A DNA stretch of 64,000 nucleotides, taken from Deltaproteobacteria bacterium (GTDB taxonomy: Bacteria; UBA10199; JACPAL01). Numbering within the stretch: position 1 is the stretch's first letter; every line of letters starts with the position of its first letter. Below, piece by piece: positions 24,994-34,115 of the stretch. The notes beneath the pieces were generated by a model. The model was not told the origin of the DNA and ran no database searches. It saw nothing but the letters and a program-made list of their open reading frames with translations. The translations under genes and the position numbers were made by a program. The stretch is taken from positions 1-64,000 of the forward strand of contig JACPAK010000009.1 of the NCBI GenBank assembly GCA_016180845.1. Direction: 5' to 3'.

Positions 24994-26034
24994 ATGCGCC
25001 AAAATATCCTTGATCTCTCCCGGGATCAGCTTTCCCAGTGGTGCGAGGAGAAAGGTCTCAAAAAGTACATCTCAGGGCAGGTTTATCAGTGGCTTTATTC
25101 GAAGAAGGCGCCGTCATTCGAAGAGATGACAGATTTGGCGATTCCGATGCGGGCCCTTTTTGCCGAGTATTTTGAGATCGGTCGTCTTGAGGTCGGTGCA
25201 AGACATCACTCCGCTGTCGATCGTTCGACTAAATTTCTCTACAGGCTTCACGATACTAATTCTGTTGAGGCTGTCCTGATGCCCCAAAAAAACAGAACGA
25301 CACTCTGTCTCTCATCTCAGGTCGGGTGTGCGATGGGATGCAAGTTTTGCAAGACGGCGGAGATGAAACTTGTCAGAAACTTAACTCCGGGGGAGATATT
25401 GGGGCAGATCCTCGAGACGCAAAGACAGCTCCCTCCAGAAGAGAGGATTTCTAACATAGTCCTGATGGGGATGGGAGAGCCGCTCCATAATTATGATTCT
25501 GTGATTCAGGCGATCCGGATCATGACAGATCCGAAAGGGCTCGGGATTTCACAGAGGAAGGTCACACTCTCTACCGTCGGCCTGGCGCCTGAGATCGAAA
25601 GGTTTGGAAAGGATACTGGGGTCAAACTCGCACTCTCGCTGAATGCGACCACCGAAGAGGGGAGAGGGGATTTGATGCCGGTGACGCGTAAATATTCTCT
25701 CGAGCGTGTCCTTGAAGCGTGTAAGGTTTATACAAAAGATCAACCCAATCGGCGTGTGACCTTTGAATATGTGATGTTGGCAGGGATCAACGACTCACTC
25801 GACGACGCGAAGAGACTCTCCCAGATAGGTTCTCATCTCCCCTGCAAGATAAATCTGATCCCATACAACGAATACCCCTCGTCACCTTATAAACGTCCGA
25901 CTGAGGAGAAAGTACGTGCCTTCTTTACGTATCTCGCTGATCGGCACTTTCAGGTAAATATCCGGTACTCGAAGGGACTCGATGTGAATGGTGCGTGCGG
26001 GCAGTTGTGTGTCTCAACCTCTTCTCCTCATTGA
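24994..26034 (+). CDS. rlmN: Dual-specificity rRNA/tRNA adenine C2-methyltransferase RlmN
   Basis: A 346-residue radical-SAM enzyme that methylates A2503 of 23S rRNA and A37 of some tRNAs. The cluster motif CAMGCKFCKT supplies the three Cys of the [4Fe-4S] centre; VLMGMGEPLHNYD and the C-terminal GLDVNGACGQL with the methyl-carrying Cys complete the active site. N-terminal QVYQWLYSKKAPSFEEMTDL is typical. No Shine-Dalgarno is seen before the ATG. Confidence 0.96.
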   Translation: MRQNILDLSRDQLSQWCEEKGLKKYISGQVYQWLYSKKAPSFEEMTDLAIPMRALFAEYFEIGRLEVGARHHSAVDRSTKFLYRLHDTNSVEAVLMPQKNRTTLCLSSQVGCAMGCKFCKTAEMKLVRNLTPGEILGQILETQRQLPPEERISNIVLMGMGEPLHNYDSVIQAIRIMTDPKGLGISQRKVTLSTVGLAPEIERFGKDTGVKLALSLNATTEEGRGDLMPVTRKYSLERVLEACKVYTKDQPNRRVTFEYVMLAGINDSLDDAKRLSQIGSHLPCKINLIPYNEYPSSPYKRPTEEKVRAFFTYLADRHFQVNIRYSKGLDVNGACGQLCVSTSSPH

Positions 26035-26058
26035 CTTTTCTTTTCCAATAGATACAAA
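26031..26058 (+). promoter_or_regulatory. mtnP promoter, apparently leaderless
   Basis: TTGACT at 26031-26036 (overlapping the rlmN stop), 16-base spacer, TACAAA at 26053-26058. The -10 ends ten bases before ATG 26069, leaving a leader of about four bases and no ribosome-binding site. Confidence 0.55.
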
Positions 26059-26068
26059 CACATAACCT

Positions 26069-26929
26069 ATGCTCGAAAAACTGATTGGAATTATCGGTGG
26101 CAGTGGTCTCTACGAGATGGAGGGGCTCAAGGTCCTCGAGGAGAAGAGGCTTGAGACGCCGTTTGGGGCCCCTTCGGATGCCTATATCATGGGGGTTCTC
26201 GAGGGGAAGAAGGTCGTCTTTCTGCCACGACATGGGCGAGGGCATCGAGTCTCTCCCTCCGAACTTAATTTCAGGGCGAATATCTGGGGGCTGAAGAAGC
26301 TTGGGTGTGAGTGGATCATCGGTGTCTCTGCGGTCGGAAGTTTGAAGGAGAAGATCCGGCCGGGGGATATGGTGATCATCGATCAGTTTGTGGATCGGAC
26401 GAAGGGGCGCGCCTCGACGTTTTTTACCGATGGGGTTGTCGCCCATGTCACCTTTGCCGATCCGCTCTGTCCGGCGCTTCGCAAGCAGCTCATCGATTCT
26501 GGGAAAAAGGTGGGTGCGACTGTGCATGAAGGAGGGGCCTACCTCTGCATGGAGGGACCCCAGTTTTCAACCCGTGCTGAATCGAATCTCTATCGCGAGT
26601 GGGGGATGGATGTAATCGGGATGACCAATCTTCAGGAGGCAAAGCTGGCGCGTGAGGCAGAAATCTGCTATGCGACGATTGCCCTTTCGACAGACTATGA
26701 TTGTTGGCATGAACATCATGAAGATGTGACGATCGAGGCGGTTTTGGATGTTTTGAAGAAAAATGTTGAAACAGCGAAACGCATGATTCGGGAAACGGTT
26801 GTCCAACTCCCTGAGAGCCGTACCTGTCCCTGTGAAAGTGCGATGAAAAATGCAATCCTCACCGATCGCAAGTTGATTCCCGAAAAAACTCGGGAGCGGC
26901 TGAAGGTGATTGCCGGAAAGTATCTCTGA
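26069..26929 (+). CDS. mtnP: S-methyl-5'-thioadenosine phosphorylase
   Basis: A 286-residue purine-nucleoside-phosphorylase-family enzyme: phosphate site IGIIGGSGLYEME and LPRHGRGH, and the purine site MEGPQFSTRAESNLY and GMTNLQEAKLAREAEICYA, followed by STDYDCWHE. It splits methylthioadenosine, a by-product of polyamine synthesis and SAM radical chemistry, to adenine and methylthioribose-1-phosphate. It is followed two bases later by a PfkB kinase, an arrangement suggesting a shared nucleoside-salvage role. Confidence 0.93.
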   Translation: MLEKLIGIIGGSGLYEMEGLKVLEEKRLETPFGAPSDAYIMGVLEGKKVVFLPRHGRGHRVSPSELNFRANIWGLKKLGCEWIIGVSAVGSLKEKIRPGDMVIIDQFVDRTKGRASTFFTDGVVAHVTFADPLCPALRKQLIDSGKKVGATVHEGGAYLCMEGPQFSTRAESNLYREWGMDVIGMTNLQEAKLAREAEICYATIALSTDYDCWHEHHEDVTIEAVLDVLKKNVETAKRMIRETVVQLPESRTCPCESAMKNAILTDRKLIPEKTRERLKVIAGKYL

Positions 26930-26931
26930 TT

Positions 26932-27849
26932 ATGGGAACGATTCTTGTGGTTGGAACAGTCGCGATTGATTCTATCGAGACCCCCTTTGGCAAGGAAGAC
27001 GAGGTGCTTGGTGGTTCGGCGACCCATTTTGCTGCCGCTGCGAGTTTTTTGGCTCCCGTAAGGCTTGTCGGGATTGTCGGTGAAGATTTCCCATTAGACG
27101 ATCTCAAATTCCTGAAGGCGAGGAAGGTTGACCTTTCAGGACTCAAGGTCGGCCGGGGAAAATCATTCCGATGGGCTGGTCGTTACAGCTACGACATGAA
27201 TCGACGCGACACCCTCCGGACAGAGCTCGGGGTTATTGAGAATTATTCTCCAGAAATTCCGGCGGAGTGGAAAAATCCGGACCACCTTTTCCTGGGAAAT
27301 ATTGATCCAAAATTTCAGATGAAGGTTCTGGAGGAGGCTGGTCGCCCCAAGAAGATTTATATTGATACGATGAATCTCTGGATAGAGACCCAAAGAAAAT
27401 GGGTGGAGGAGGTCCTCGCGAAGGCCCACCTTGTCGTCATCAATGAAGAAGAGGCACGCCAGTTAACAAAAGAAACCTCTCTTGTGAAGGCGGCAAAACA
27501 GATTGGATCCTGGGGACCTGTGGCGATTGTGATCAAGCGAGGAGAATACGGGGCGCTGCTTTTTTACAAGGGGGAGATCTTTTCGGCCCCCGGTCTTCCG
27601 TTAGAAGAGGTCAAGGATCCTACAGGGGCAGGCGATACCTTTGCTGGAGGTCTGGTCGGTTATCTTGCGATGTCTGACCAGTTTGATTTTGAGCATTTGA
27701 AAAAAGGGGTGATTATCGGAAGTGCGATGGCTTCTTTTAATGTGGAGGATTTTGGACCGAATCGTCTGAAAGATCTTGAAATCGGAGAGATTCAAGGGAG
27801 AATAGCGGAGTTTCAGAAACTGGGATCATTTGGGAAGATCGAGATCTAA
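26932..27849 (+). CDS. PfkB-family carbohydrate/nucleoside kinase
   Basis: A 305-residue ribokinase-fold enzyme. Visible: N-terminal GGSATHFAAAASFLAPVRLV (substrate lid region) and the catalytic PfkB signature VKDPTGAGDTFAGGLVGYL with the base Asp. Substrate is not evident; co-location with mtnP suggests a nucleoside or methylthioribose-type sugar, but this is inference. The first residues IVVGTVAIDSIETPFG pattern (ILVVGTVAIDSIETP) is typical of the family. Confidence 0.85.
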   Translation: MGTILVVGTVAIDSIETPFGKEDEVLGGSATHFAAAASFLAPVRLVGIVGEDFPLDDLKFLKARKVDLSGLKVGRGKSFRWAGRYSYDMNRRDTLRTELGVIENYSPEIPAEWKNPDHLFLGNIDPKFQMKVLEEAGRPKKIYIDTMNLWIETQRKWVEEVLAKAHLVVINEEEARQLTKETSLVKAAKQIGSWGPVAIVIKRGEYGALLFYKGEIFSAPGLPLEEVKDPTGAGDTFAGGLVGYLAMSDQFDFEHLKKGVIIGSAMASFNVEDFGPNRLKDLEIGEIQGRIAEFQKLGSFGKIEI

Positions 27850-27853
27850 GAAT

Positions 27854-28216
27854 ATGGAAAATGAAACGCTGGGACAATTTTTGAGGAGAGAACGGGAGTT
27901 TCGAGGGCTGACCCTCGAGGATATTTCTCAGCAGACAAAGATCAGTATCCGATTCTTGAAGTGTATAGAGGCCGATCTTTGGAATGATCTCCCTGAGGGG
28001 GCCTTTATCAGGGGGTTTTTGAGATGCACTGCGCAGGCGATCGGGGTTCCCCGGGAAGAGGTAATGCGACGCTTCGAGTCTCTGCAGCCGAAAGAGTCCT
28101 CGCTTGAGAACCCTTTTCGGAAGTTTCGTGGGATTGAAGTCAAAAACCAGTTTTTTATCTTTCTTGTCTTTGCGATTGTTGTGATCTTGCTTGCAGCGTA
28201 TCTGTCTTCGAGATAA
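27854..28216 (+). CDS. Short RodZ-like membrane protein with helix-turn-helix
   Basis: A 120-residue protein: an N-terminal Cro/RodZ-type helix-turn-helix (TLGQFLRREREFRGLTLEDI; ISIRFLKCIEADLWNDLPEG; FIRGFLRCTAQAIGV) and one C-terminal membrane helix (FFIFLVFAIVVILLAAYLSS). Full RodZ proteins continue into a periplasmic beta domain, absent here. ATG 27854 is preferred over an upstream in-frame start inside the PfkB gene. Likely a cell-shape scaffold binding MreB, though the truncation leaves doubt. Confidence 0.8.
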   Translation: MENETLGQFLRREREFRGLTLEDISQQTKISIRFLKCIEADLWNDLPEGAFIRGFLRCTAQAIGVPREEVMRRFESLQPKESSLENPFRKFRGIEVKNQFFIFLVFAIVVILLAAYLSSR

Positions 28217-28875
28217 TGGAAGGAACCTTAGCTATCGTCTTGAAAGTCATCCCACGTGGTGAGGATGATCTCCTCTGTGATTTCCTGACAGAAAAAAAGG
28301 GGCGTCTCTGGGCATTGGCCCGTTCGGCACGTAAAAGTCGCAAGCGATTCGGATCGACACTTACCGCCTTGAACATTGTCACGGTCGATCTGGTGGAAAA
28401 GGCGAATTCTTCGCTACTTTTTTTGCAAGAATCGAATGTCTCTCTTCCGCTGACTCATCTTCAGGAGGAGCTGGAACGATTGGGGTGTGCCTTTTATCTT
28501 GTTGAGGCAATCCGGGGAATGACGCCGGAACACTCCCCGGAACCCCAGAAGTTTCACCTGCTCCTGGAATCCCTTCAAAAATTGAATAGAGGAGAAGGCC
28601 CACCCGATGTTCGGAAGTTTTTTGAGCGGTCTCTGCTCAAAATTTCAGGGTTTGAACCGCACCTTTCCAGTTGTCTCAAGTGCGGGGCAAAAGAAGAGAA
28701 GCGTTATTTTGTTTTTAAAGAGGGGGGGGTTTATTGCCATCGGTGTCTTCCTGCACGAGAGAGGTTTGAGGTTGTGTCTAAAGGGCGGGAAGAACGTATC
28801 TTTACTCTCTTTCTTGAATACTGTATGGGTAAGTCTTTCAAATCAAAGGTCTTATGCCCACTCCCCGCTTTTTAA
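28216..28875 (+). CDS. recO: DNA repair protein RecO
   Basis: A 219-residue RecO: N-terminal OB fold (IVLKVIPRGEDDLLCDFLTE; KGRLWALARSARKSRKRFGS) and a C-terminal zinc finger with CLKC and CHRC. It loads RecA on gaps through RecFOR. It starts on the RodZ-like stop (TAATG) and overlaps the UbiB gene by 22 bases. Length is slightly below the usual 240. Confidence 0.92.
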   Translation: MEGTLAIVLKVIPRGEDDLLCDFLTEKKGRLWALARSARKSRKRFGSTLTALNIVTVDLVEKANSSLLFLQESNVSLPLTHLQEELERLGCAFYLVEAIRGMTPEHSPEPQKFHLLLESLQKLNRGEGPPDVRKFFERSLLKISGFEPHLSSCLKCGAKEEKRYFVFKEGGVYCHRCLPARERFEVVSKGREERIFTLFLEYCMGKSFKSKVLCPLPAF

Positions 28876-30488
28876 GGGCCTACTGGCTCTTTTTGGTTGT
28901 TCTCACCTCCTACCTCCTGGTTTGGGTCAAAAAGAGGATTCTCGGTGAGGGATGGATGAAACCCCGCATATCGGAGATCCACCGCCGTAATGCGCGTCGG
29001 ATCGAAAGGACGATCCTCGATCTGAAGGGGCTTTTCATCAAGGTCGGACAGATGCTCTCGATCATGAGCAATTTCCTTCCAGACGAGCTTCGAAGTGGCC
29101 TGGAGGGGCTTCAGGATGCGGTTCCGCCCCACCCCTATCCGGCGATCGAAAAGAGATTCCTTCAGGAATTTTCGAAGCGGCCCCTCGATCTTTTCCGAAG
29201 TTTTGAAGAAAAACCGATCGCCTCGGCATCTCTTGGTCAGGTGCATGTCGCTTATCTGGCCGATGGGACGAAGGTTGCCGTGAAGGTACAATATCCAGAG
29301 ATCGAAAAGATCGTTCGGTCCGATCTAAAAACCTTAAAGAGGATCTTTGGCCTGCTTCATCTCTTCTTTCCCGCTTACGGTCTCAGACAAGTTTATGCGG
29401 AGATCGCTCAGGTGATTCAACAGGAGCTCGACTATCAGTATGAGGCGAAGAATCTTGAGGCGATCCGGAAAAATTTTGAGAAGGAAGAGGATTTTCTCTT
29501 CCCCGATATTTTTTGGGATCTTTCCACAAAGAGGATCCTGACCCTTCGATTCATGGAAGGGATTAAAGTCTCCGCTGTTGACGAATTGAAGGCACAGAAG
29601 ATCGATCCGACAACCATTGCGACAAAAATCATCCACGCCTATTGCAAACAGATTTTTCTGGACGGTGTTTATCACGCTGACCCTCATCCGGGGAATCTCC
29701 TTGTTCAGGACAACGGTAAAATCATCCTGGTTGACTTCGGGGCGATCGCGACCGTCTCTGAGCCGATGCGAAAGGGGATGGCCCGTTTTGCGGAGGGGTT
29801 GATCAAGCGGGACACCCGGATCCTTGCCGATGCGATGCGGCAGATGGGTTTTGTGGCGAGGGAAGAGGGGATGGAGCCTTTCGAAGGGTTGATCGATTAT
29901 TTTTATGGCAAGCTTTCCAATCTCAAGATCGAGAGCTTCAAGGACCTGAATGTCTCCGGCATCCAGAGCCTCGAGGAAATTCTGGAGCTCAAAAAACTTA
30001 AGATCAATTTCAAGGATTTGATGGGTTCCTTCCATGTCCCGAAGGATTGGGTTCTCCTGGAGAGAACGATGCTTCTTGTCTTCGGGCTCTCGAGCCATCT
30101 CGATCCTAAATTAAATCCGATGGAGATTGTGCTGCCTTATGTCGAGCGGTTTGTGCTTCAGGACAAACCGATTTCGGAGGTCGTCGTCTCTCTGACGAAA
30201 GAGGTCGCCCTTTCCTATCTCCAGCTCCCTCGGGAGATTCACCGATCACTGCAACGTCTGCATGCCGGTGAGCTTTCTTTCAAAAGTCCTGAATTGAAGG
30301 CCCAGACACAGAAGATCTATCTCCTGGGGCATCAGATCCTTTATGGGCTTCTCTTTTTAGGGGGGCTCTTTTTGGGGCTTCGGTTTGAAGAGGTTGGCTT
30401 TGTTGCCGAATCGCGGTATGCTTACGGCGGTGGCGGTTTGTTTGGTTTTGTCTTGCTTTTGTCGCTCATCAAAAACCGCCGGGGTTAG
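28854..30488 (+). CDS. UbiB/AarF-family atypical kinase
   Basis: A 544-residue ABC1/UbiB protein: KxGQ motif (LKGLFIKVGQMLSIM), Ala-rich loop (ASASLGQVHVAYL), nucleotide Lys (VAVKVQYP), catalytic HADPHPGNLL and metal-binding LVDFGAIATV. An N-terminal hydrophobic helix and two C-terminal membrane helices anchor it. Family members support ubiquinone synthesis or membrane-lipid trafficking. No ubiquinone genes are nearby, so the pathway is open. It starts inside recO. Confidence 0.9.
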   Translation: MPTPRFLRAYWLFLVVLTSYLLVWVKKRILGEGWMKPRISEIHRRNARRIERTILDLKGLFIKVGQMLSIMSNFLPDELRSGLEGLQDAVPPHPYPAIEKRFLQEFSKRPLDLFRSFEEKPIASASLGQVHVAYLADGTKVAVKVQYPEIEKIVRSDLKTLKRIFGLLHLFFPAYGLRQVYAEIAQVIQQELDYQYEAKNLEAIRKNFEKEEDFLFPDIFWDLSTKRILTLRFMEGIKVSAVDELKAQKIDPTTIATKIIHAYCKQIFLDGVYHADPHPGNLLVQDNGKIILVDFGAIATVSEPMRKGMARFAEGLIKRDTRILADAMRQMGFVAREEGMEPFEGLIDYFYGKLSNLKIESFKDLNVSGIQSLEEILELKKLKINFKDLMGSFHVPKDWVLLERTMLLVFGLSSHLDPKLNPMEIVLPYVERFVLQDKPISEVVVSLTKEVALSYLQLPREIHRSLQRLHAGELSFKSPELKAQTQKIYLLGHQILYGLLFLGGLFLGLRFEEVGFVAESRYAYGGGGLFGFVLLLSLIKNRRG

Positions 30489-30494
30489 AAAAAA

Positions 30495-31292
30495 ATGAAT
30501 CAGCCCAATGATCGTAGAATTACAATCGCGATTCTTTTTTCGCTCCTGCTCCACCTTTTGCTTCTCTACTTTTTCACGCACCCCTTGACGCTCTCGAAGG
30601 TCGCTTCGGAGGAGTTGGAGGTTTTCCTCGAGAAGAAGCAAATCGCCGACATCTCCCCGCCGGAGAAGGAGAAACGACCGGAGAAGGCACGATTTCTGGG
30701 GCTCTATGATTCGCAGGTGGAGGAAGAGCAGGTCGCTTCAACACCCTACACCGCTCCTTCGGGCCGTCGGATTGTGACCGATTCAGAGGGGAGGGACCTG
30801 CCAAAGAAGGATCAGGAAGGGGAAGGGGCTCAATATGCGGCCAAGACACCTGATACGGGGGTTATGGAACAGGAAGGGGAAGAGGACCTGGGAACGGTCC
30901 TCCCCGAGGATTTTTTCCCGAATATCAGGGTCGGAGAGCGTACCTATTTGAATGTTTTGCGTTATCCCAAGATCGGTTATTTTGTCCGGATAAAGAAGAT
31001 CTTCAAACTGACCTGGGATCCCCGCCCCGCTTTGAGCCAGTATTTTTTTGCTAATCAGATTGTCTCGGCGAATGTGCAGGCAACCGTTTGTTTTCAGATT
31101 GATCGGAAGGGGAATCTGAGGCGTGCCTTTGTCTGCCGTTCCTCAGGGCTTCCCCTTTACGACGAAGAGGCGATCCGTGTTGTTCGGGATTCGGCCCCTT
31201 TTGAGACCCCTCCACGGGAACTTCTGAAAATGGATGGGAATAATGATGGGGTCCTGGACATCAGCTGGGGTTTTATTGTTTACCAATCCTAA
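30495..31292 (+). CDS. TonB-like energy-transducing protein
   Basis: A 265-residue protein with an N-terminal membrane anchor (IAILFSLLLHLLLLYFF), a charged middle region rich in Glu, Lys and Pro (residues 45-145) and a C-terminal TonB-type domain (ANVQATVCFQIDRKGNLRRA; GLPLYDEEAIRVVRDSAPFE). It would transmit force from ExbB-ExbD (17799-18819) to outer-membrane receptors. The closing DGNNDGVLD stretch resembles a calcium loop. No receptor gene is in the window. Confidence 0.8.
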   Translation: MNQPNDRRITIAILFSLLLHLLLLYFFTHPLTLSKVASEELEVFLEKKQIADISPPEKEKRPEKARFLGLYDSQVEEEQVASTPYTAPSGRRIVTDSEGRDLPKKDQEGEGAQYAAKTPDTGVMEQEGEEDLGTVLPEDFFPNIRVGERTYLNVLRYPKIGYFVRIKKIFKLTWDPRPALSQYFFANQIVSANVQATVCFQIDRKGNLRRAFVCRSSGLPLYDEEAIRVVRDSAPFETPPRELLKMDGNNDGVLDISWGFIVYQS

Positions 31293-31320
31293 AAAAATTC
31301 AACACAGGCCTGAAAATTAG

Positions 31321-31329
31321 TGATATACT
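31321..31329 (+). promoter_or_regulatory. Extended -10 promoter of the NHL-repeat gene
   Basis: TGATATACT is an extended -10 (TGn plus TATACT at 31324-31329). The expected start near 31336 leaves only about three bases before TTG 31339, so the mRNA may be almost leaderless, though GAGG at 31330-31333 could serve as a ribosome-binding site for read-through from the tonB-like gene. Confidence 0.45.
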
Positions 31330-31338
31330 GAGGCCGTT

Positions 31339-32634
31339 TTGAAGCGACTCCTTTTGATCTCTTTCCTGTTTCTTTCCCCGTCTGTGCAAGCCGAGACCTG
31401 TATCTCAACCATCGCCGGTAAATCGACCCTTGGTTTTTCAGGGGATGGAGGACTGGCCCAGGAGGCGGAGCTTTTTATGCCGATGGGGCTCGCGATCGAT
31501 AAAGAGGGGAATCTGCTCGTGGCGGATCATCTGAATCACCGGATTCGGAGGATCGAGCCGAATGGGATGATCTCTTCGATCGCGGGACGAAATAGTGATC
31601 CTACTAAACCCCAGGAGCGATTTTCAGGGGATGGAGGTCCTGCCTCAGAGGCGCTTCTTTGGGGGCCGATGGGTCTTGTGGCGGATAACGATAGGAATCT
31701 CTTCTTCGTCGACAGCTTGAATAATCGTATCCGTCAGATTCGATCCGATGGGGTGATACAGACAATAGATTTGTCGGCTGTTCATCCGATGGGGCTTGCC
31801 AGAGATCAGAGCGGGGCCCTCTATTTTTCAGAAATGGGACTTCGGGATGAAATGCCTCTTTTTCAGAAACTTGTTGAGAAAGAAGGGGAGGGATGGACCG
31901 CAACCCCTCTGGCTGGGGGTCAGAGAAAGGGGTTTTCAGGGGATGGGGGTCTTGCCGTATCGGCACAATTCAATGTCTATAATGACGGCGCCCTCGGGCT
32001 TGCGGTTGACCCGGAGGGGAATCTTTATATTGCAGATACCAATAATCACCGAATTCGTCGTGTCGGGGTCGATGGGATGGTGACGACAATTGCCGGGACG
32101 GGGGTCGCTGGTTTTTCCGGGGATGGGGGGTCGCCGACTCTCGCACAATTGAATCGTCCCACCGGCCTGGCTTTTGATTCAGAAGGAGATTTATTCGTCG
32201 CCGATTCCTGGAACGCCCGAATCCGCAAGATTACCTTTAAGCCAGAACCGATGATTGCCACCTATGTCGGAAGTGGTGAGGTGGGGATCGGAAGCCAGAC
32301 GATTGAGAAAATCACGATTGAGTACCCGATGGGGGGTGGTTTTGGTGGGGATGGGGGATCAGCCGATCAGGCAAAATTAATGCTCCCGACCGGGATTGGT
32401 TTTGATTCAGAGGACACATTATACATTGCGGACTACTCACGCATCCGGAAGGTGACACGCGCAAAGGATTGTGCGCATGGGATTGGAAGTGGTGCCGGCA
32501 CGCCTCCCTCTTCCGGAGAGATCATCAATATTTTTTCCCAAAAAGGTTCCCCTTCTTCCTTTAAGGAGGGAACGTCTGAAGAGACGGGCAAATCGAAGCC
32601 TCCTCGCGCCTCCGGTGGATGTATGAAGAAATAG
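31339..32634 (+). CDS. Secreted NHL-repeat protein
   Basis: A 431-residue exported protein: signal peptide MKRLLLISFLFLSPSVQAE, then about five or six NHL beta-propeller blades recognisable by GFSGDGG and by NHRIRRI-type strand ends (e.g. GNLYIADTNNHRIRRVGVDG). The C-terminal 50 residues are Ser/Gly/Pro/Lys-rich with CMKK at the very end. NHL propellers bind proteins or ligands; no enzyme motif is present. The start is TTG. Role unknown. Confidence 0.85.
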   Translation: MKRLLLISFLFLSPSVQAETCISTIAGKSTLGFSGDGGLAQEAELFMPMGLAIDKEGNLLVADHLNHRIRRIEPNGMISSIAGRNSDPTKPQERFSGDGGPASEALLWGPMGLVADNDRNLFFVDSLNNRIRQIRSDGVIQTIDLSAVHPMGLARDQSGALYFSEMGLRDEMPLFQKLVEKEGEGWTATPLAGGQRKGFSGDGGLAVSAQFNVYNDGALGLAVDPEGNLYIADTNNHRIRRVGVDGMVTTIAGTGVAGFSGDGGSPTLAQLNRPTGLAFDSEGDLFVADSWNARIRKITFKPEPMIATYVGSGEVGIGSQTIEKITIEYPMGGGFGGDGGSADQAKLMLPTGIGFDSEDTLYIADYSRIRKVTRAKDCAHGIGSGAGTPPSSGEIINIFSQKGSPSSFKEGTSEETGKSKPPRASGGCMKK

Positions 32635-32639
32635 ATTTC

Positions 32640-34115
32640 TTATTGAAAGAAATAGCGGAGCTTCAGGTCTCTGGCCGCCTTCGCCTCATTGAGTCTTTTT
32701 AGCTTCGTCTGGTGGGGGGCATTATGCAACGTGTCCGGCTCTTCCTGTGCCTCTTTTGCAATCTGGATCATCGTGTCACAGAATTGATCGACGGTCTCTT
32801 TTGATTCCGTTTCGGTCGGTTCAATCATGAGGGCCCCGAAGACGATGAGGGGAAAATAGATCGTCGGGGGGTGATAGCCATAATCAAGCAGTCTTTTTGC
32901 GATATCCATCGTTGTGACGCCCGTCTCCTTCTGTTTCTTGTCCGAGAAGACCACCTCATGGAGATTTCTGGTGGCATAGGGGAGATGGTAGTAGGGTTCG
33001 AGACGTGAGCGGACGTAGTTGGCATTGAGAACGGCAAGTTCCGCGACCTTCGAGAGCCCTTCGGGTCCCATCTCTCGAATGTAGGTGTAGGCGCGGACCA
33101 ACATCCCGAAGTTACCAAAAAAAGAACGGATACGACCGATCGAGTGGGGACAATTGATGTCGAGGGTGTATCGCACTTCCGATCCTTTTTGTTCAACAAT
33201 TCTCGGAATCGGCAAAAACGGTTCTAATATTTTCTTCACCGCCACCGGTCCTGCACCCGGTCCGCCTCCGCCATGCGGGGTTGTAAATGTCTTGTGCAGA
33301 TTGAATTGAAGGAGATCAATGCCCAAATCGCCGGGTCGACATTTACCGAGGATCGCGTTCATGTTGGCCCCGTCCCCGTAGACAAGGCCTCCCTTCTCAT
33401 GAACGATCGCAGTGATCTCTTGTATCTCACTCTCAAAAAGCCCCAGGGTGTTCGGATTTGTCAGCATGATCGCCGCGACATCCTCGTTCATCTCGCGTCG
33501 GACCTCTTCGGGGACAACTCTTCCCTCCTTGTTGCTCCGTAACGGAATCACTGAGTAGTTTCCCATCGCCGAAGAGGCCGGGTTTGTCCCGTGGGCAGAG
33601 TCCGGAATCAGGATTTTTTTTCGCGGGTTTCCTTTCGACTCCAGATAGGCACGGATCATGAGGATCCCGGTCAGCTCTCCATGGGCCCCGGCAGCCGGTT
33701 GGAGTGTGGCGGCATCCATTCCGCTGATCTCGCAGAGGTAAGCCTCGAGTTCAGAGATAAGCTGGAGACAGCCTTGGATCGTTTCGACCGGTTGGTAGGG
33801 ATGGACATGGGCAAAACCGGCATACCGTGCGACCTCTTCATTAATACGCGGATTGTGTTTCATCGTGCAGGAGCCGAGCGGGTAAAAGTTTGTATCGATG
33901 GAAAAATTCCATTGCGAAAGTCGTGTGAAATGTCGAACCACATCCGGTTCTGAGGCCTCCGGAAGCCGGGCCGGTTTTGATCGAAGCAGTTTTGTCGGGA
34001 GGGGAGGGGATTCCGGGGAGGGGTCTGGCAGGGAAAACCCCTCTCGTCCTTTTCGAGAAAGCTCGAAGATCAATTCTTCATCAAACTGGAATCCTTTTTC
34101 GCCCGCTTGGCTCAT
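32640..34115 (-). CDS. gcvPB: Glycine dehydrogenase (decarboxylating) subunit 2
   Basis: A 491-residue PLP-dependent C-terminal half of the glycine cleavage P-protein. The PLP Lys is in FNLHKTFTTPHGGGGPG; FYPLGSCTMKHNPR and DSAHGTNPASSAM are also diagnostic. With gcvPA it forms the alpha2beta2 decarboxylase. The start overlaps the gcvPA stop by four bases. Last gene of the one-carbon operon; it converges with the NHL gene, only five bases away. Confidence 0.96.
   Translation of the reverse strand: MSQAGEKGFQFDEELIFELSRKGREGFSLPDPSPESPPLPTKLLRSKPARLPEASEPDVVRHFTRLSQWNFSIDTNFYPLGSCTMKHNPRINEEVARYAGFAHVHPYQPVETIQGCLQLISELEAYLCEISGMDAATLQPAAGAHGELTGILMIRAYLESKGNPRKKILIPDSAHGTNPASSAMGNYSVIPLRSNKEGRVVPEEVRREMNEDVAAIMLTNPNTLGLFESEIQEITAIVHEKGGLVYGDGANMNAILGKCRPGDLGIDLLQFNLHKTFTTPHGGGGPGAGPVAVKKILEPFLPIPRIVEQKGSEVRYTLDINCPHSIGRIRSFFGNFGMLVRAYTYIREMGPEGLSKVAELAVLNANYVRSRLEPYYHLPYATRNLHEVVFSDKKQKETGVTTMDIAKRLLDYGYHPPTIYFPLIVFGALMIEPTETESKETVDQFCDTMIQIAKEAQEEPDTLHNAPHQTKLKRLNEAKAARDLKLRYFFQ

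Noticed and set aside
32628-32655. ATTTCTT / AAGAAAT hairpin between the NHL gene and gcvPB
   Set aside because: AT-rich, short and overlapping coding ends; not convincing as a terminator.
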